From contig NZ_PTXL01000010.1 of assembly GCF_004343775.1 (NCBI RefSeq), forward strand, positions 186,001 to 250,000: DNA of 64,000 nucleotides. Direction: 5' to 3'. The notes under the pieces were generated by a model. The model was not told the DNA's origin, searched no databases, and was given only the letters and a program-made list of their open reading frames with translations. Below, piece after piece: positions 8,994 through 17,262 of the stretch. This DNA is from Burkholderia sp. SRS-46 (GTDB lineage Bacteria; Pseudomonadota; Gammaproteobacteria; Burkholderiales; Burkholderiaceae). The stretch's first letter is position 1; every line of letters starts with the position of its first letter. The position numbers were made by a program, and so were the translations under genes.

Positions 8994-9338
8994 TCAGATC
9001 GCCGCCGCGGCGGCTTCCGATTCCTGATCGAGATCGGCGTATACGTCGCCGCCCTCCTCGAAGACCATGTAGGTTCGAAGATCGACCGTGCATGGAAACG
9101 CCATGGCCTGGCCGGTAGGAATATGAAATTGTCCATCGTGAAGCGGACACGCGATCATGTCGCCGTTGACGATTTCCCCCTCAGATAACGACGCCGTAGC
9201 ATGCGTGCAGATATCCGAAGTCGCATAAAACGTTCCACCGATGTTGTAGACGGCCAGTGTGCAGTCTGGCGACTCGACCTTGCATACTCGGCCGGGTTGC
9301 AATTGTTCCCGTTTGACGAGAAAGATTTTGTTGCTCAT
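8994..9338 (-). CDS. Rieske ferredoxin of the dioxygenase system
   Basis: A 114-residue Rieske-type ferredoxin with the cluster ligands Cys44/His46 and Cys64/His67. It resembles BphA3/HcaC/CarAc, which carry electrons from the FAD reductase to the terminal oxygenase. The start ATG is at the first residues of the domain and follows a GGAAG stretch; an upstream open extension has no domain support. The gene lies between the extradiol dioxygenase beta subunit and the oxygenase alpha subunit. The C terminus ends in an Ala-rich tail that is slightly longer than in many relatives. Confidence 0.93.
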   Translation of the reverse strand: MSNKIFLVKREQLQPGRVCKVESPDCTLAVYNIGGTFYATSDICTHATASLSEGEIVNGDMIACPLHDGQFHIPTGQAMAFPCTVDLRTYMVFEEGGDVYADLDQESEAAAAAI

Positions 9339-9358
9339 TTCACGTTTCCTTCCCGCCG

Positions 9359-10195
9359 TCACGGATGCAGTTGCATGAATCCAAGACCCGTCACCCACTC
9401 GGGTACGGCCTCGTAAGCCAGCAGTTCTCCGCGCGCGCCATCCAGCGCCCCCATTGCGCACACCCAATTGCGGATCTCCATGGCACCCTCGCCACCGTGT
9501 TCCAGGATGTACTCATCGGATAGACCGCACAGAGCCTCGAGATCGCCCGCTTCCGCGTATCGCAGGATCTGACGATCGAAAAGTTCATTGACCTGCCCCA
9601 TTTGCGCCGAACCAACCCAGTGGCTGATGCCACCGCTTCCGATGACGACGACGCGCTCGTCGGCCGCAAATGCTTCCACCGCTCGCCTGATATTTGCGCC
9701 GAGTTCCGCCGCACGTTTCAGCGTGATGTAGGGGTCGACGCCACATGCCAGGTAGATCGGAATCGTCCGAATGTCGATACCTTCCGTCCGCAAAGGGTCG
9801 ACGATCAGTTGTTGTGGAATCGCAACCGAATGATCTGCGGTGAACGCGCGCGCTACGGCCCAATCGAATCCCGTGGCCCGTCCGAAAGTTGCGATGTGCG
9901 TCGCAAGGACTTCATTATTTTTGATGACACCTCGTCTGAGGCCCGGCAACTGGTCGATCGGGCCGTCCACGTCGCCGGTCGCGATCAGGTAGCTCGGCAA
10001 GCATTGCGGACCGAACAGGATGTAATGATCGGATCCGACGATCACGACCGTGGTCGGATCGAGTGCCCTCAGGCGTTCCGCGCAAGTTCGATAGGCGTCC
10101 CAGACCGCGTCGCGCTGCGCCTTCCGTGGACCTTCCGGATTCACGTACATGACCGGGTCATGAGGCACCAAGAACGCGCCAACGATTTTTCCCAT
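9359..10195 (-). CDS. class III extradiol ring-cleavage dioxygenase, LigB-like catalytic subunit
   Basis: A 278-residue LigB-superfamily protein. Early His residues in FLVPHDP (residue 12) and VGSDHY, and the later ISHW segment, match the iron-site region of protocatechuate 4,5-dioxygenase LigB and of CarBb. Class III enzymes use Fe(II) and cleave catechols next to the diol. The LigA-like subunit gene lies 6 bases upstream, so this is a two-gene LigAB/CarBaBb-type enzyme rather than a one-gene MhpB type. Because a C-C hydrolase heads the operon, the ring-cleavage product is probably a 2-hydroxy-6-oxo-dienoate, as in carbazole breakdown, and not a protocatechuate product. Confidence 0.9.
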   Translation of the reverse strand: MGKIVGAFLVPHDPVMYVNPEGPRKAQRDAVWDAYRTCAERLRALDPTTVVIVGSDHYILFGPQCLPSYLIATGDVDGPIDQLPGLRRGVIKNNEVLATHIATFGRATGFDWAVARAFTADHSVAIPQQLIVDPLRTEGIDIRTIPIYLACGVDPYITLKRAAELGANIRRAVEAFAADERVVVIGSGGISHWVGSAQMGQVNELFDRQILRYAEAGDLEALCGLSDEYILEHGGEGAMEIRNWVCAMGALDGARGELLAYEAVPEWVTGLGFMQLHP

Positions 10196-10201
10196 GTCGA
10201 C

Positions 10202-10498
10202 TTATCCTTTCAAAGCGGCCGCAAACACCGCTTCGTCGTGCCCTACATCGCGAAGCCGAGCGATGTATGCCCGCATGTCACGTTGCGGTGACAATTCCTG
10301 CCAGAACCCCATCGTCAGCATGCTGTTTACGCCGGCTTCCTGAAGCCCTTTTACGTCGAACGTCACGATCATCGTGCGCTCCTGGTCTGTCATCGAGAAC
10401 CGCTTGAGATATTGCGTCGCGTCCTCTCTGAAGCGCTGCTTGGCGCCACGATCGACGCACAGCTGGTACAGCGCGAGCTCTACCGTGTTCCGACTCAT
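10202..10498 (-). CDS. extradiol dioxygenase LigA-like small subunit
   Basis: A 98-residue all-helical protein of the LigA family (protocatechuate 4,5-dioxygenase alpha subunit, CarBa). Recognisable segments are the N-terminal helix with LYQLCVD and the central FSMTDQERTMI, followed by a helix ending in GVNSMLTMGFWQ. In LigAB the small subunit covers the active site of the catalytic subunit. Its start ATG overlaps the hydrolase stop by four bases, and six bases separate it from the LigB-like gene. The length is normal for free-standing LigA-like subunits, shorter than fused versions. Confidence 0.88.
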   Translation of the reverse strand: MSRNTVELALYQLCVDRGAKQRFREDATQYLKRFSMTDQERTMIVTFDVKGLQEAGVNSMLTMGFWQELSPQRDMRAYIARLRDVGHDEAVFAAALKG

Positions 10499-11325
10499 GA
10501 TGCCCGCCCGACGAAGTCAGTAACGAGCCGCAAGAAGTCAGAGCGCCGCTCGGTCTGGACCCAGTGACCGCACTTCGCGAACAGGTGGAGATCGGCATTC
10601 GGAATATGCCGTGCAAGCAATTGCCCGCACGCCGGCGGCACGACCTGGTCCTCCCGGCCATGCAACACCAGCGTCGGCGCCTCGATACCGGCCAGCGCCT
10701 CCGCCGGAAACCCCCTGACGATCGTGGGCCCAGCCTCGTTAGGCTTCGGTATCAGCTTGCGCAGTGCGTCCTGCGCGCCGGGACGCGCGCTTGCCTCGTA
10801 ACGGGTACGCACCATCTCGTCGTTGATGATCGACTGATCGTACGGAAACAGGCGCATCGTACGCTCCATGTTTTCGAGCGACGGCTCATACGTCCACGCC
10901 GATCTCAGGCCTGGCGTCTGCTCGAATTCGCCCGCTGGCGTACCAAGCAAGACGAGACGATCGACGCGCCGCTTGTCGAACAACGCGAGTCCAATCGACA
11001 ACGCGCCGCCGAACGAATTACCGACGAACGACGCTCTTTCTATTCCGAGCGCATCCATGATGCCGGTCAGGTGCCGGACCCACAGCTTGATGTCGTACTT
11101 GTTGCCTTCCTTGAATTCGGTGTAACCGAAGCCAGCGATGTCGGGCGCAATCACCCGGAAATGCGCGCCCAGTTCATCCATTACACCCTTCCAGTTGGTC
11201 CAGCCCGACACGCCCGGCCCCGAGCCATGCAACAGGAACAGCGGCATGCCCTGCCCGACTTCGTGATAGTTGGTGCGATGGTCCGCCGCGACCAGCGTCT
11301 TGCCGGCGCCCGCCAATCCGTTCAT
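10495..11325 (-). CDS. meta-cleavage product (C-C bond) hydrolase
   Basis: A 276-residue alpha/beta hydrolase of the MhpC/BphD/CarC family, which splits 2-hydroxy-6-oxo-dienoates into 2-hydroxypentadienoate and a carboxylic acid. It has the oxyanion motif HGSGPGVSGW near residue 33, the nucleophile Ser104 in GNSFGG, an acid in the GREDQVVP loop and the final His in KCGHW. It is the first gene of the leftward operon. ATG 11325 is chosen because GTAGGAG lies 7 bases upstream; this ribosome site is part of one arm of the palindrome at 11335-11384, so regulator binding and translation initiation share DNA. The acid product could be the substrate of the CoA ligase at 2497-4374. Confidence 0.93.
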   Translation of the reverse strand: MNGLAGAGKTLVAADHRTNYHEVGQGMPLFLLHGSGPGVSGWTNWKGVMDELGAHFRVIAPDIAGFGYTEFKEGNKYDIKLWVRHLTGIMDALGIERASFVGNSFGGALSIGLALFDKRRVDRLVLLGTPAGEFEQTPGLRSAWTYEPSLENMERTMRLFPYDQSIINDEMVRTRYEASARPGAQDALRKLIPKPNEAGPTIVRGFPAEALAGIEAPTLVLHGREDQVVPPACGQLLARHIPNADLHLFAKCGHWVQTERRSDFLRLVTDFVGRAS

Positions 11326-11334
11326 GTTTGAGTC

Positions 11335-11384
11335 TCCTACGATCGGTCCATACACATACGTATGTGTATGGACCGATCGTAGGA
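11335..11384. promoter_or_regulatory. 50-bp perfect palindrome, operator of the arene operon
   Basis: Bases 11335-11384 form an uninterrupted palindrome centred between 11359 and 11360, with core CATACGTATG. One end lies on the ribosome site of the hydrolase gene; the other faces the divergent TetR gene starting at 11514. A palindrome this long and perfect in a divergent promoter is a strong candidate for TetR binding, probably two dimers. As RNA it could also fold into a long hairpin that hides the ribosome site. Inferred; binding is not shown by sequence alone. Confidence 0.8.
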
Positions 11385-11513
11385 AAGGATGATCCTCGTG
11401 TCAACACCATTTCCCGCAGCGGTCGTCGGTGTTAACGCCTATTAAACTATCAATACAGTTATGCATTCTCCGATCAGATAGAATACGGATTTCCCCGAGA
11501 CGACCCAGTTCAG

Positions 11514-12122
11514 ATGCCGCCCTCCTCCACATCGCGCACGGCGCACGTCGCGAGCAAGCCCCAACTTACGCCTGACGACTGGATCCGCGCGTCCGCCCAG
11601 GTTCTGATCGACAAAAGCGTGGAGGCCGTTCGCGTCGAGGTGTTGTCAAAGAATCTTGGCGTAACGCGCGGCAGTTTCTACTGGCACTTCAAGGATCGCG
11701 AAGATCTGTTGCAGCAGTTGCTCGTCTGGTGGCGGGACACTGCAACCGAGCACATCATCGACCGTTTTGAAAAGCGCAACATGAAGCCGCAAGAGCTATT
11801 GCGCGACCTCCTGGCGCTGCCCTTTCATGGCGAGGCGGCGCAAATGGCCGCCGCAACGGAACTGGCCATCCGGGGATGGGCCCGGCGCGATGAAACGGCA
11901 CGTCAGTTCGTCGATGAAGTCGACGGCAAGCGTCTGGCTTATATCGCGCAATGCTTCAGCGCACTCGGCTTCGACATTCCGGAATCGCGCCAGCGCGCAT
12001 TCGCGCTGTACAGCTATGAGCTCGCCGAATCCCTGCTGTCGAACCAGGGGACCGCAAAGCAGCGAGACGAGCGTCGTGCGTTCATGGAGCGCATGCTGCT
12101 GCGTGATGCCGTCGGCGTCTGA
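11514..12122 (+). CDS. TetR family transcriptional regulator
   Basis: A 202-residue regulator. Residues about 20-70 form the TetR helix-turn-helix, with VEVLSKNLGVTRGSFYWHFKDREDLL as the recognition region. The C-terminal helical half is the usual ligand pocket. It is divergent from the arene operon, with the 50-bp palindrome between them, so it very likely represses both until an aromatic substrate or pathway intermediate binds. Known aromatic TetR regulators behave this way, but the ligand here is unknown. Confidence 0.9.
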   Translation: MPPSSTSRTAHVASKPQLTPDDWIRASAQVLIDKSVEAVRVEVLSKNLGVTRGSFYWHFKDREDLLQQLLVWWRDTATEHIIDRFEKRNMKPQELLRDLLALPFHGEAAQMAAATELAIRGWARRDETARQFVDEVDGKRLAYIAQCFSALGFDIPESRQRAFALYSYELAESLLSNQGTAKQRDERRAFMERMLLRDAVGV

Positions 12123-12825
12123 TATGCGCATGGCGCCGCGCCGCATTCGCAAACAGTTGTCGGCACGCAAACGATTTATTGCCCGGACCGGCGACGATCG
12201 TCCCATGTTCTGCCGTGCAGCGACATGTAACGAATCCCGCCAGCGAGCAGGCTGATCCCGGACCACCGCTAACACACCCCGCTGTCGGAACGATCGGTCG
12301 CGCGAATCCAGCAAGCAGATAACCCGGCGGAACGACCGCGTTCGAATCCGGGGTCATGTACATCATGCGACGTGATGAATTTGATCACGTCGAGCCGGTC
12401 GTGACGCCCTGCGCGTTTTGACCCACGCAGCGGGCGACCACCTTGTACGCTCCCCGCCAAGGTCACCCGGCCAAGCTGCCCTGGAACCTGCCTGACTCCA
12501 AGAGACGAGCCCGTCAGCGCGGCTCGTGCCATCGCCGGCGACCCTGTTCAATCGCCTGTAGGAGCGTCTGTGCGCGATTGTTCATAAAAATCCATCAATC
12601 TATGAATAATGGATTTCCCTGTTGTTTATCGATAAAATTGGTTTTACTCTACAGATCCACGACAGCTGAATCGCAAGCCATACACACCCGAAGGGGCCCA
12701 GGCTTCGTCGCCGAGCACCTCTATCGTCGGGACACGACACGCCCCAACGGTGAAACATCGTGCCTCGTCTTGAGGCATACGAAACAGCACGCGTGAAGAT
12801 CGAATAAAACTATCTGGAGACATCG
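12123..12825. other. intergenic region with one inverted repeat
   Basis: About 700 bases without a convincing gene, between the TetR regulator and the porin. Reading frames here lack domains and ribosome sites. The only clear structure is a perfect inverted repeat at 12368-12392: 9-base arms CGACGTGAT and ATCACGTCG around a 7-base AT-rich spacer. From about 12590 the sequence becomes AT-rich with a TTATCGATAA core near 12630, likely the porin promoter area. Confidence 0.5.
12368..12392. promoter_or_regulatory. inverted repeat, possible operator
   Basis: Perfect 9-base arms (CGACGTGAT / ATCACGTCG) separated by GAATTTG. The TGAT-N7-ATCA shape suits a dimeric regulator site. No T-run follows, so a terminator is unlikely. 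Owner unknown. Confidence 0.4.
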
Positions 12826-13917
12826 ATGCGAAAATTCTCTGCCGTCATATGCTTGGCAGTCCTGCCAAGCTGCGAGGCACTTGCTCAGAGCAGCGTGACG
12901 ATTTACGGAATGATCGACGCCGGGGTTTCCTACGTCTCGAATCAGGCCGGTCACGCGACGGTCATGTTCGATGACGGGATCTACACGCCCAATGTGTTTG
13001 GCCTGCAGGGCGTAGAGGATCTCGGGGGAGGAACGAAAGCCATCTTCAAACTGGAGGGGCAGTTCCAGCTTGCCACCGGCATGATGCTTCAGCAAGGCAT
13101 CTTCGGGCGCAACGCCTATGTCGGCCTCGAGAACGCGCGATTCGGCAAGCTGACGCTCGGCAACGTCTACGACTTCATGTTCACGTCGATGACCCAGAAC
13201 GGAAACACCCCGGGCATATTCTCCGGCGGCCTGTACAATTTCGCGGCTGGTCCGTTCCAAAAGCTCAACATTCCGCAGAACCCGACCGGTTGGTTCGAGT
13301 GGAGCAGAACCAGTGGCATGCCGACACCGAACTCGATCAAATACGAATCGCCGACCTTTGCGGGGTTGTCGGTTGGCGTGCTCTATGCGCCGGGCGGTGT
13401 GCCGGGATCATTCGGCTCGAATGCCTCCCTGAGCTTCGGCCTGAATTACACTGCCGGGCCGTTCGGCCTCGGCGCCGCCTACACGGAAAGGAAGTATCCG
13501 GGTTCACCCGATGGATCACCGCAAATCCCGATCAGGAACTGGGGTGTCGGCGCCCATTACGTATTGGGTCCCGTATATACCGTCGCCGATTTCGTCACCG
13601 TCCGAAACACACTGACGGGGGCTGCAGCCTACGCCGCGCAGGTGGGTGCCAACTGGCAAATCACGCCGGCGTGGACGTTCGGTGCGAGCTACATGTACAT
13701 GAAAGGCAACGCTGAATTGGACAACAACCATGCGCACCAGATCGGCGCGACAGTTGGCTATTCGATATCCAAGCGAACAATGGTTTACGTAGACGGTGTC
13801 TACCAGCGAGCCAACTCGGGGGCGCATGCCGCAATCAACGGCATCGTCAATCCAGCCGGTTCGTCGAGTAGCGCGTCACAGGCGATCGCACGCGTCGGTC
13901 TTCGCACCGTGTTCTGA
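12826..13917 (+). CDS. Gram-negative outer membrane porin
   Basis: A 363-residue porin of the Burkholderia/Bordetella general porin type. A signal peptide ends at about residue 21 (LAQ before SSVTIYG). The mature start SVTIYGMIDAG is the first beta strand typical of this family, and the protein ends in the C-terminal strand VGLRTVF with a terminal Phe for BamA recognition. GGAG lies 6 bases before the start. It probably lets the aromatic substrate of the neighbouring operon across the outer membrane, and is clearly related to the porin at 29562-30644. Specificity is not known. Confidence 0.93.
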   Translation: MRKFSAVICLAVLPSCEALAQSSVTIYGMIDAGVSYVSNQAGHATVMFDDGIYTPNVFGLQGVEDLGGGTKAIFKLEGQFQLATGMMLQQGIFGRNAYVGLENARFGKLTLGNVYDFMFTSMTQNGNTPGIFSGGLYNFAAGPFQKLNIPQNPTGWFEWSRTSGMPTPNSIKYESPTFAGLSVGVLYAPGGVPGSFGSNASLSFGLNYTAGPFGLGAAYTERKYPGSPDGSPQIPIRNWGVGAHYVLGPVYTVADFVTVRNTLTGAAAYAAQVGANWQITPAWTFGASYMYMKGNAELDNNHAHQIGATVGYSISKRTMVYVDGVYQRANSGAHAAINGIVNPAGSSSSASQAIARVGLRTVF

Positions 13918-14097
13918 AGACGCCTTGTTTGTGCCTTTCGATCAGAGATCGCGGAATATCGGTCATGGCGACATGTCTGCACCGGAATCCGTATCTCAAT
14001 TCCGACGCGCTTATCGTCGCGACCGTGCTCTTAGCGGGCACCTCATTCCAGGGTAATAGCACAAAGGGCACCGCCCCCTTGCGCGAAACCGCTTGCG

Positions 14098-15078
14098 TCA
14101 TCCACCACGGCTGTATCGCGCCATCAACTCGCGCTTGCGGAGACGTTGTGCTTTCCACAGGTCGATGATGAGTTGCTTCAGCCACTTGTGCCCATCGTCA
14201 TGCTGGCGCGCCGGATCGTAGGCCAGACAGATGTTCAGCCGCGGCAGCTTAATGGGTGGTGACGAGACCATCATTTCATTGTCGTCCCCCAAGGCAAAGA
14301 GAATACTGTCGCCAAGAATGGCGAGCAGGTTCGAGCCCTTCAGTATCGACGGGGCCACCAGATAGTACGGCACCGTGGCAACCACACGACGCTTCAGTCT
14401 CTGCGCATGAAGCATGCGATCGGCAACGCCCGGCGACACACCGTCGGCCGACACCTGCAAATGAAGAGCATCAAGGTAGTCTTCGATCGTGATTGGCTTG
14501 TGCATGAGCGGATTTCCCCGCCAGCCGACGCAAAGCAGTCTGTCGCGTGACAACGGGATGAGCTCGAGTCGAGAGTCCGCGATGCCGTGCGCGGGGACGA
14601 TTGCATAGTCGATCTCGCCTGAGCGAATGAGGCTCGAAACCTGAGACGCTGGTGCGTGCACCACATTGAGCGCTGCGTTCGGCGCTTGACTGACGAAGCG
14701 TCTGGTCAGGCCGGGGATATAGGCAAGTGCCGCGTCATCGGTCACCCCGATGCGGAAATTCCGCTTTGTCGTTGCCGCATCGAAGTGAAGATGTCGATCT
14801 ACCGCGTCGTTTATCTCAGCGAGCGACGACGCGATCACCGCGGCCAGCTCCCGCGCTCGGGCCGTGGGTTCCATCGCACCGGAATCGCGGCTGAAGAGGT
14901 CGTCCTGAAAAAACTCCCTGAGCTTCGCCAGTGAATGACTGACGGCCGATTGCGTCCTGTCCAGCTGCTGCGAGGCCTTGGTCACGCTTCGCTGTTGCAT
15001 CAGCACCAGAAAAACTCGGAGCAGATTCAGATCGAGCTTGTCGAGATGGAAATCAACAGTTTTTTCGTCGGTCGACAT
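14098..15078 (-). CDS. LysR family transcriptional regulator
   Basis: A 326-residue LysR regulator. Residues about 12-75 form the winged helix-turn-helix (LNLLRVFLVLMQQRSVTKASQ with the RTQSAVSHSLAKLR recognition helix); the rest is the effector-binding domain. The NodD/LinR-like N terminus (DLNLLRVF) is the branch often found with aromatic or chlorinated substrates. It is convergent to the porin and divergent from the permease gene at 15641, with 560 bases between. Its target may be either neighbour. Confidence 0.9.
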   Translation of the reverse strand: MSTDEKTVDFHLDKLDLNLLRVFLVLMQQRSVTKASQQLDRTQSAVSHSLAKLREFFQDDLFSRDSGAMEPTARARELAAVIASSLAEINDAVDRHLHFDAATTKRNFRIGVTDDAALAYIPGLTRRFVSQAPNAALNVVHAPASQVSSLIRSGEIDYAIVPAHGIADSRLELIPLSRDRLLCVGWRGNPLMHKPITIEDYLDALHLQVSADGVSPGVADRMLHAQRLKRRVVATVPYYLVAPSILKGSNLLAILGDSILFALGDDNEMMVSSPPIKLPRLNICLAYDPARQHDDGHKWLKQLIIDLWKAQRLRKRELMARYSRGG

Positions 15079-15640
15079 GGCGAGGCACCTGAATTACGAG
15101 GCGAATCCAGGTCGACCTCGGCTGGTAGGAATGACGATAGTGCCTGTCAGTGTACAGGGCCGGCGCGAGATCACAAGTGGGCCTCGCATCATGCATTCCG
15201 GGCGTTTCCAGGCGCCGAAGGATCATGACTGTTAATCATTTTCCCCATTATTGGCGTCGATTTGCATGCCTCCGACACGTGTGTTCTGATTGCTTCCATG
15301 TCGATGCGGGGCTATGAAAGTGCGGTCGACGCCATGTGTTCAACGACGCCGTCAGCTTCATCTTCCAGTGCGCCGCAGAAGACGGGGTCGGACCGTTGAC
15401 AATGATCGGGGGCGCGCTTCATCGGGAAATGGGGCGCAAGCCTCGGGCAGGCTCGCTCCGCCTAGCCGCGACTTCAAGGACTGTATTTCCTGGTCGAGGC
15501 GTTGAGCTTCACCAACCTTGCTGAAACGTCGATGGAGCAAGTCGAGAAAGTTAAAGATACTAATAACAATTTATCAATGATTTCGCATTACTAAGCAGAT
15601 GGAGGAAGTCGTGGAGAGAAGCGTCCAAGGAGGCACGGCA
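15079..15640. other. intergenic region, mostly featureless
   Basis: No complete gene is seen between the LysR regulator and the permease. A short frame at 15472-15549 resembles the first helices of a LysR protein (listed separately). The 60 bases before the permease are AT-rich and probably contain its promoter. Confidence 0.45.
15472..15549 (+). pseudogene. possible remnant of a LysR-type N terminus
   Basis: The frame reads LQGLYFLVEALSFTNLAE, matching the L-x-x-L-x-x-F-L-x-V-x-x-x-L-S-F-T-x-x-A-E spacing of LysR N termini, then degenerates. No start codon and no recognition helix are present. The match is short, so chance similarity is possible. Confidence 0.3.
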
Positions 15641-17053
15641 ATGAGCGCCGACAACATTCAAGCGTTACCCGCTTCAGCTCAGGGAATGGAGGCCGAGCTC
15701 GGCAAGCAGATGAAACCCCGGCACCTCGTGATGATGAGTCTCGGGTGCGCGATTGGAACCGGGCTGTTCGTCGGAACCGGCAAAGCGATCGCGGTAGCTG
15801 GGCCAGCGGTTCTGGTTGCATTCGGCTTCGCCAGTCTACTGGTCATCCTTATCATCAGAATGATCGGTGAAATGGCCGCTGCCAACCCGAACAGCGGTGC
15901 TCTGTCGGTATACGTTGGCCAGGCGCTCGGACCGACCGCAGGCATTACGGTGGGGTGGCTGTGGTGGCTCACGATGGTCATCTCGATTGCCTCCGAGGCC
16001 ACGGCAACCTCGGTGATACTTCACGCGTACTGGCCTTCCCTTCCTCAATGGGCGTTGGCCTTGAGCTTCGTCGGTGGGTTCACGATCATCAACCTTGCCG
16101 GCTCCTCCAAGTTCGGCGAGATGGAGTTCTGGTTTGCGGGCCTGAAGATCGCTGTGATCATCGCGTTCGTCGCTGTCGGTATGGCGATCATCGCGGGGAT
16201 CATTCCGCATGTTCCGTCGCCTGGCCTGGGCAATCTCTTCAATCACGGCGGCTTCATGCCGACGGGGCTGGCAGGCGTTGGCGCGGCGCTTCTGATCGTG
16301 ACGTTCACCTATGGTGGCACTGAGATCATCGCAATTGCCGCAGCCGAGACTGAAGACCCGAAAAGAAACATCTCGCGCGCCATTCGCTCGATGGTTTATC
16401 GGATCGTGATCTTCTTCGTCGTTCCGGTGGCCATCATGGTCACGGTGCTGCCGTGGAATTCGCATGACCTGAAAGCCGGCCCTTTCGTCGCGATCCTCAA
16501 GCTCGCCGGCATTCCCGGCGTCGAGACCTTGATCACGATGACGATCGCTCTGGCTCTGCTTTCGTCGTTGAACGCAAACATCTATGGCGCGTCACGGTTG
16601 ATTTTCTCGCTGGCGGAGCGTGGCTCGGCGCCGCGCCGCTTCACTCAGCTCGCATCCAACCGCGTTCCCCGCGCTGCAATGCTCGCTTCGGTTGCATTTG
16701 GCTTTGCCGCAGTCTTGATGAACTACCTCTGGCCCGAGACGGTACTCATGTTGCTCCTGAACGCAGTCGGCTCTGTCAACCTCATTCTGTGGGCCTCGGC
16801 GATCGTATCGCAGATCATTCTGCGCCGCCGCGCGGACAAGGATCCGAACGCCGAACTGCCGGTGAAGATGTGGGCCTTCCCGTACCTGTCGTATCTCGCG
16901 GCCGCGATGATGGCGGGCTTCGTGGCGGTCTCGCTATTTGACCCTGAATCGCGCAACCAGATGATCACCACCGGGATCACGGCCGCTGCAATCGCGTTGA
17001 TCTACCAGATTCGCGGTCGACGGATGTCGAAGTATGCGGCCAACCGCGATTGA
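15641..17053 (+). CDS. amino acid permease (APC superfamily)
   Basis: A 470-residue inner membrane transporter of the amino acid transporter family. The N-terminal consensus MSLGCAIGTGLFVGTG marks the substrate-binding region of TM1, and about twelve hydrophobic segments follow; the GEMAAANPNSGALSVYVG loop after TM2 is also characteristic. The start at 15641 follows AAGGAGG; an ATG 14 codons upstream is possible. It is followed by an aminotransferase-fold enzyme and RidA, so it probably imports an amino acid or amine used by them. Substrate unknown. Confidence 0.92.
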   Translation: MSADNIQALPASAQGMEAELGKQMKPRHLVMMSLGCAIGTGLFVGTGKAIAVAGPAVLVAFGFASLLVILIIRMIGEMAAANPNSGALSVYVGQALGPTAGITVGWLWWLTMVISIASEATATSVILHAYWPSLPQWALALSFVGGFTIINLAGSSKFGEMEFWFAGLKIAVIIAFVAVGMAIIAGIIPHVPSPGLGNLFNHGGFMPTGLAGVGAALLIVTFTYGGTEIIAIAAAETEDPKRNISRAIRSMVYRIVIFFVVPVAIMVTVLPWNSHDLKAGPFVAILKLAGIPGVETLITMTIALALLSSLNANIYGASRLIFSLAERGSAPRRFTQLASNRVPRAAMLASVAFGFAAVLMNYLWPETVLMLLLNAVGSVNLILWASAIVSQIILRRRADKDPNAELPVKMWAFPYLSYLAAAMMAGFVAVSLFDPESRNQMITTGITAAAIALIYQIRGRRMSKYAANRD

Positions 17054-17262
17054 TCGATTCGACGGCAGCGAGATTCCGCAGGCAACCATCGCGGAAGACA
17101 TGACACCGACAAGCCCGCAATTTGCGCCTGTCTCGTTGCCGCGGCATTGACAAACACGCTTGCCAGCGTCGTCGGCGAAGCATCCTGCCGACGACACACC
17201 TTCAATTCTCATCAGCCCATGCGAGAGAACGAACCGGCATGACACGTAGAGGTAACGACTCA

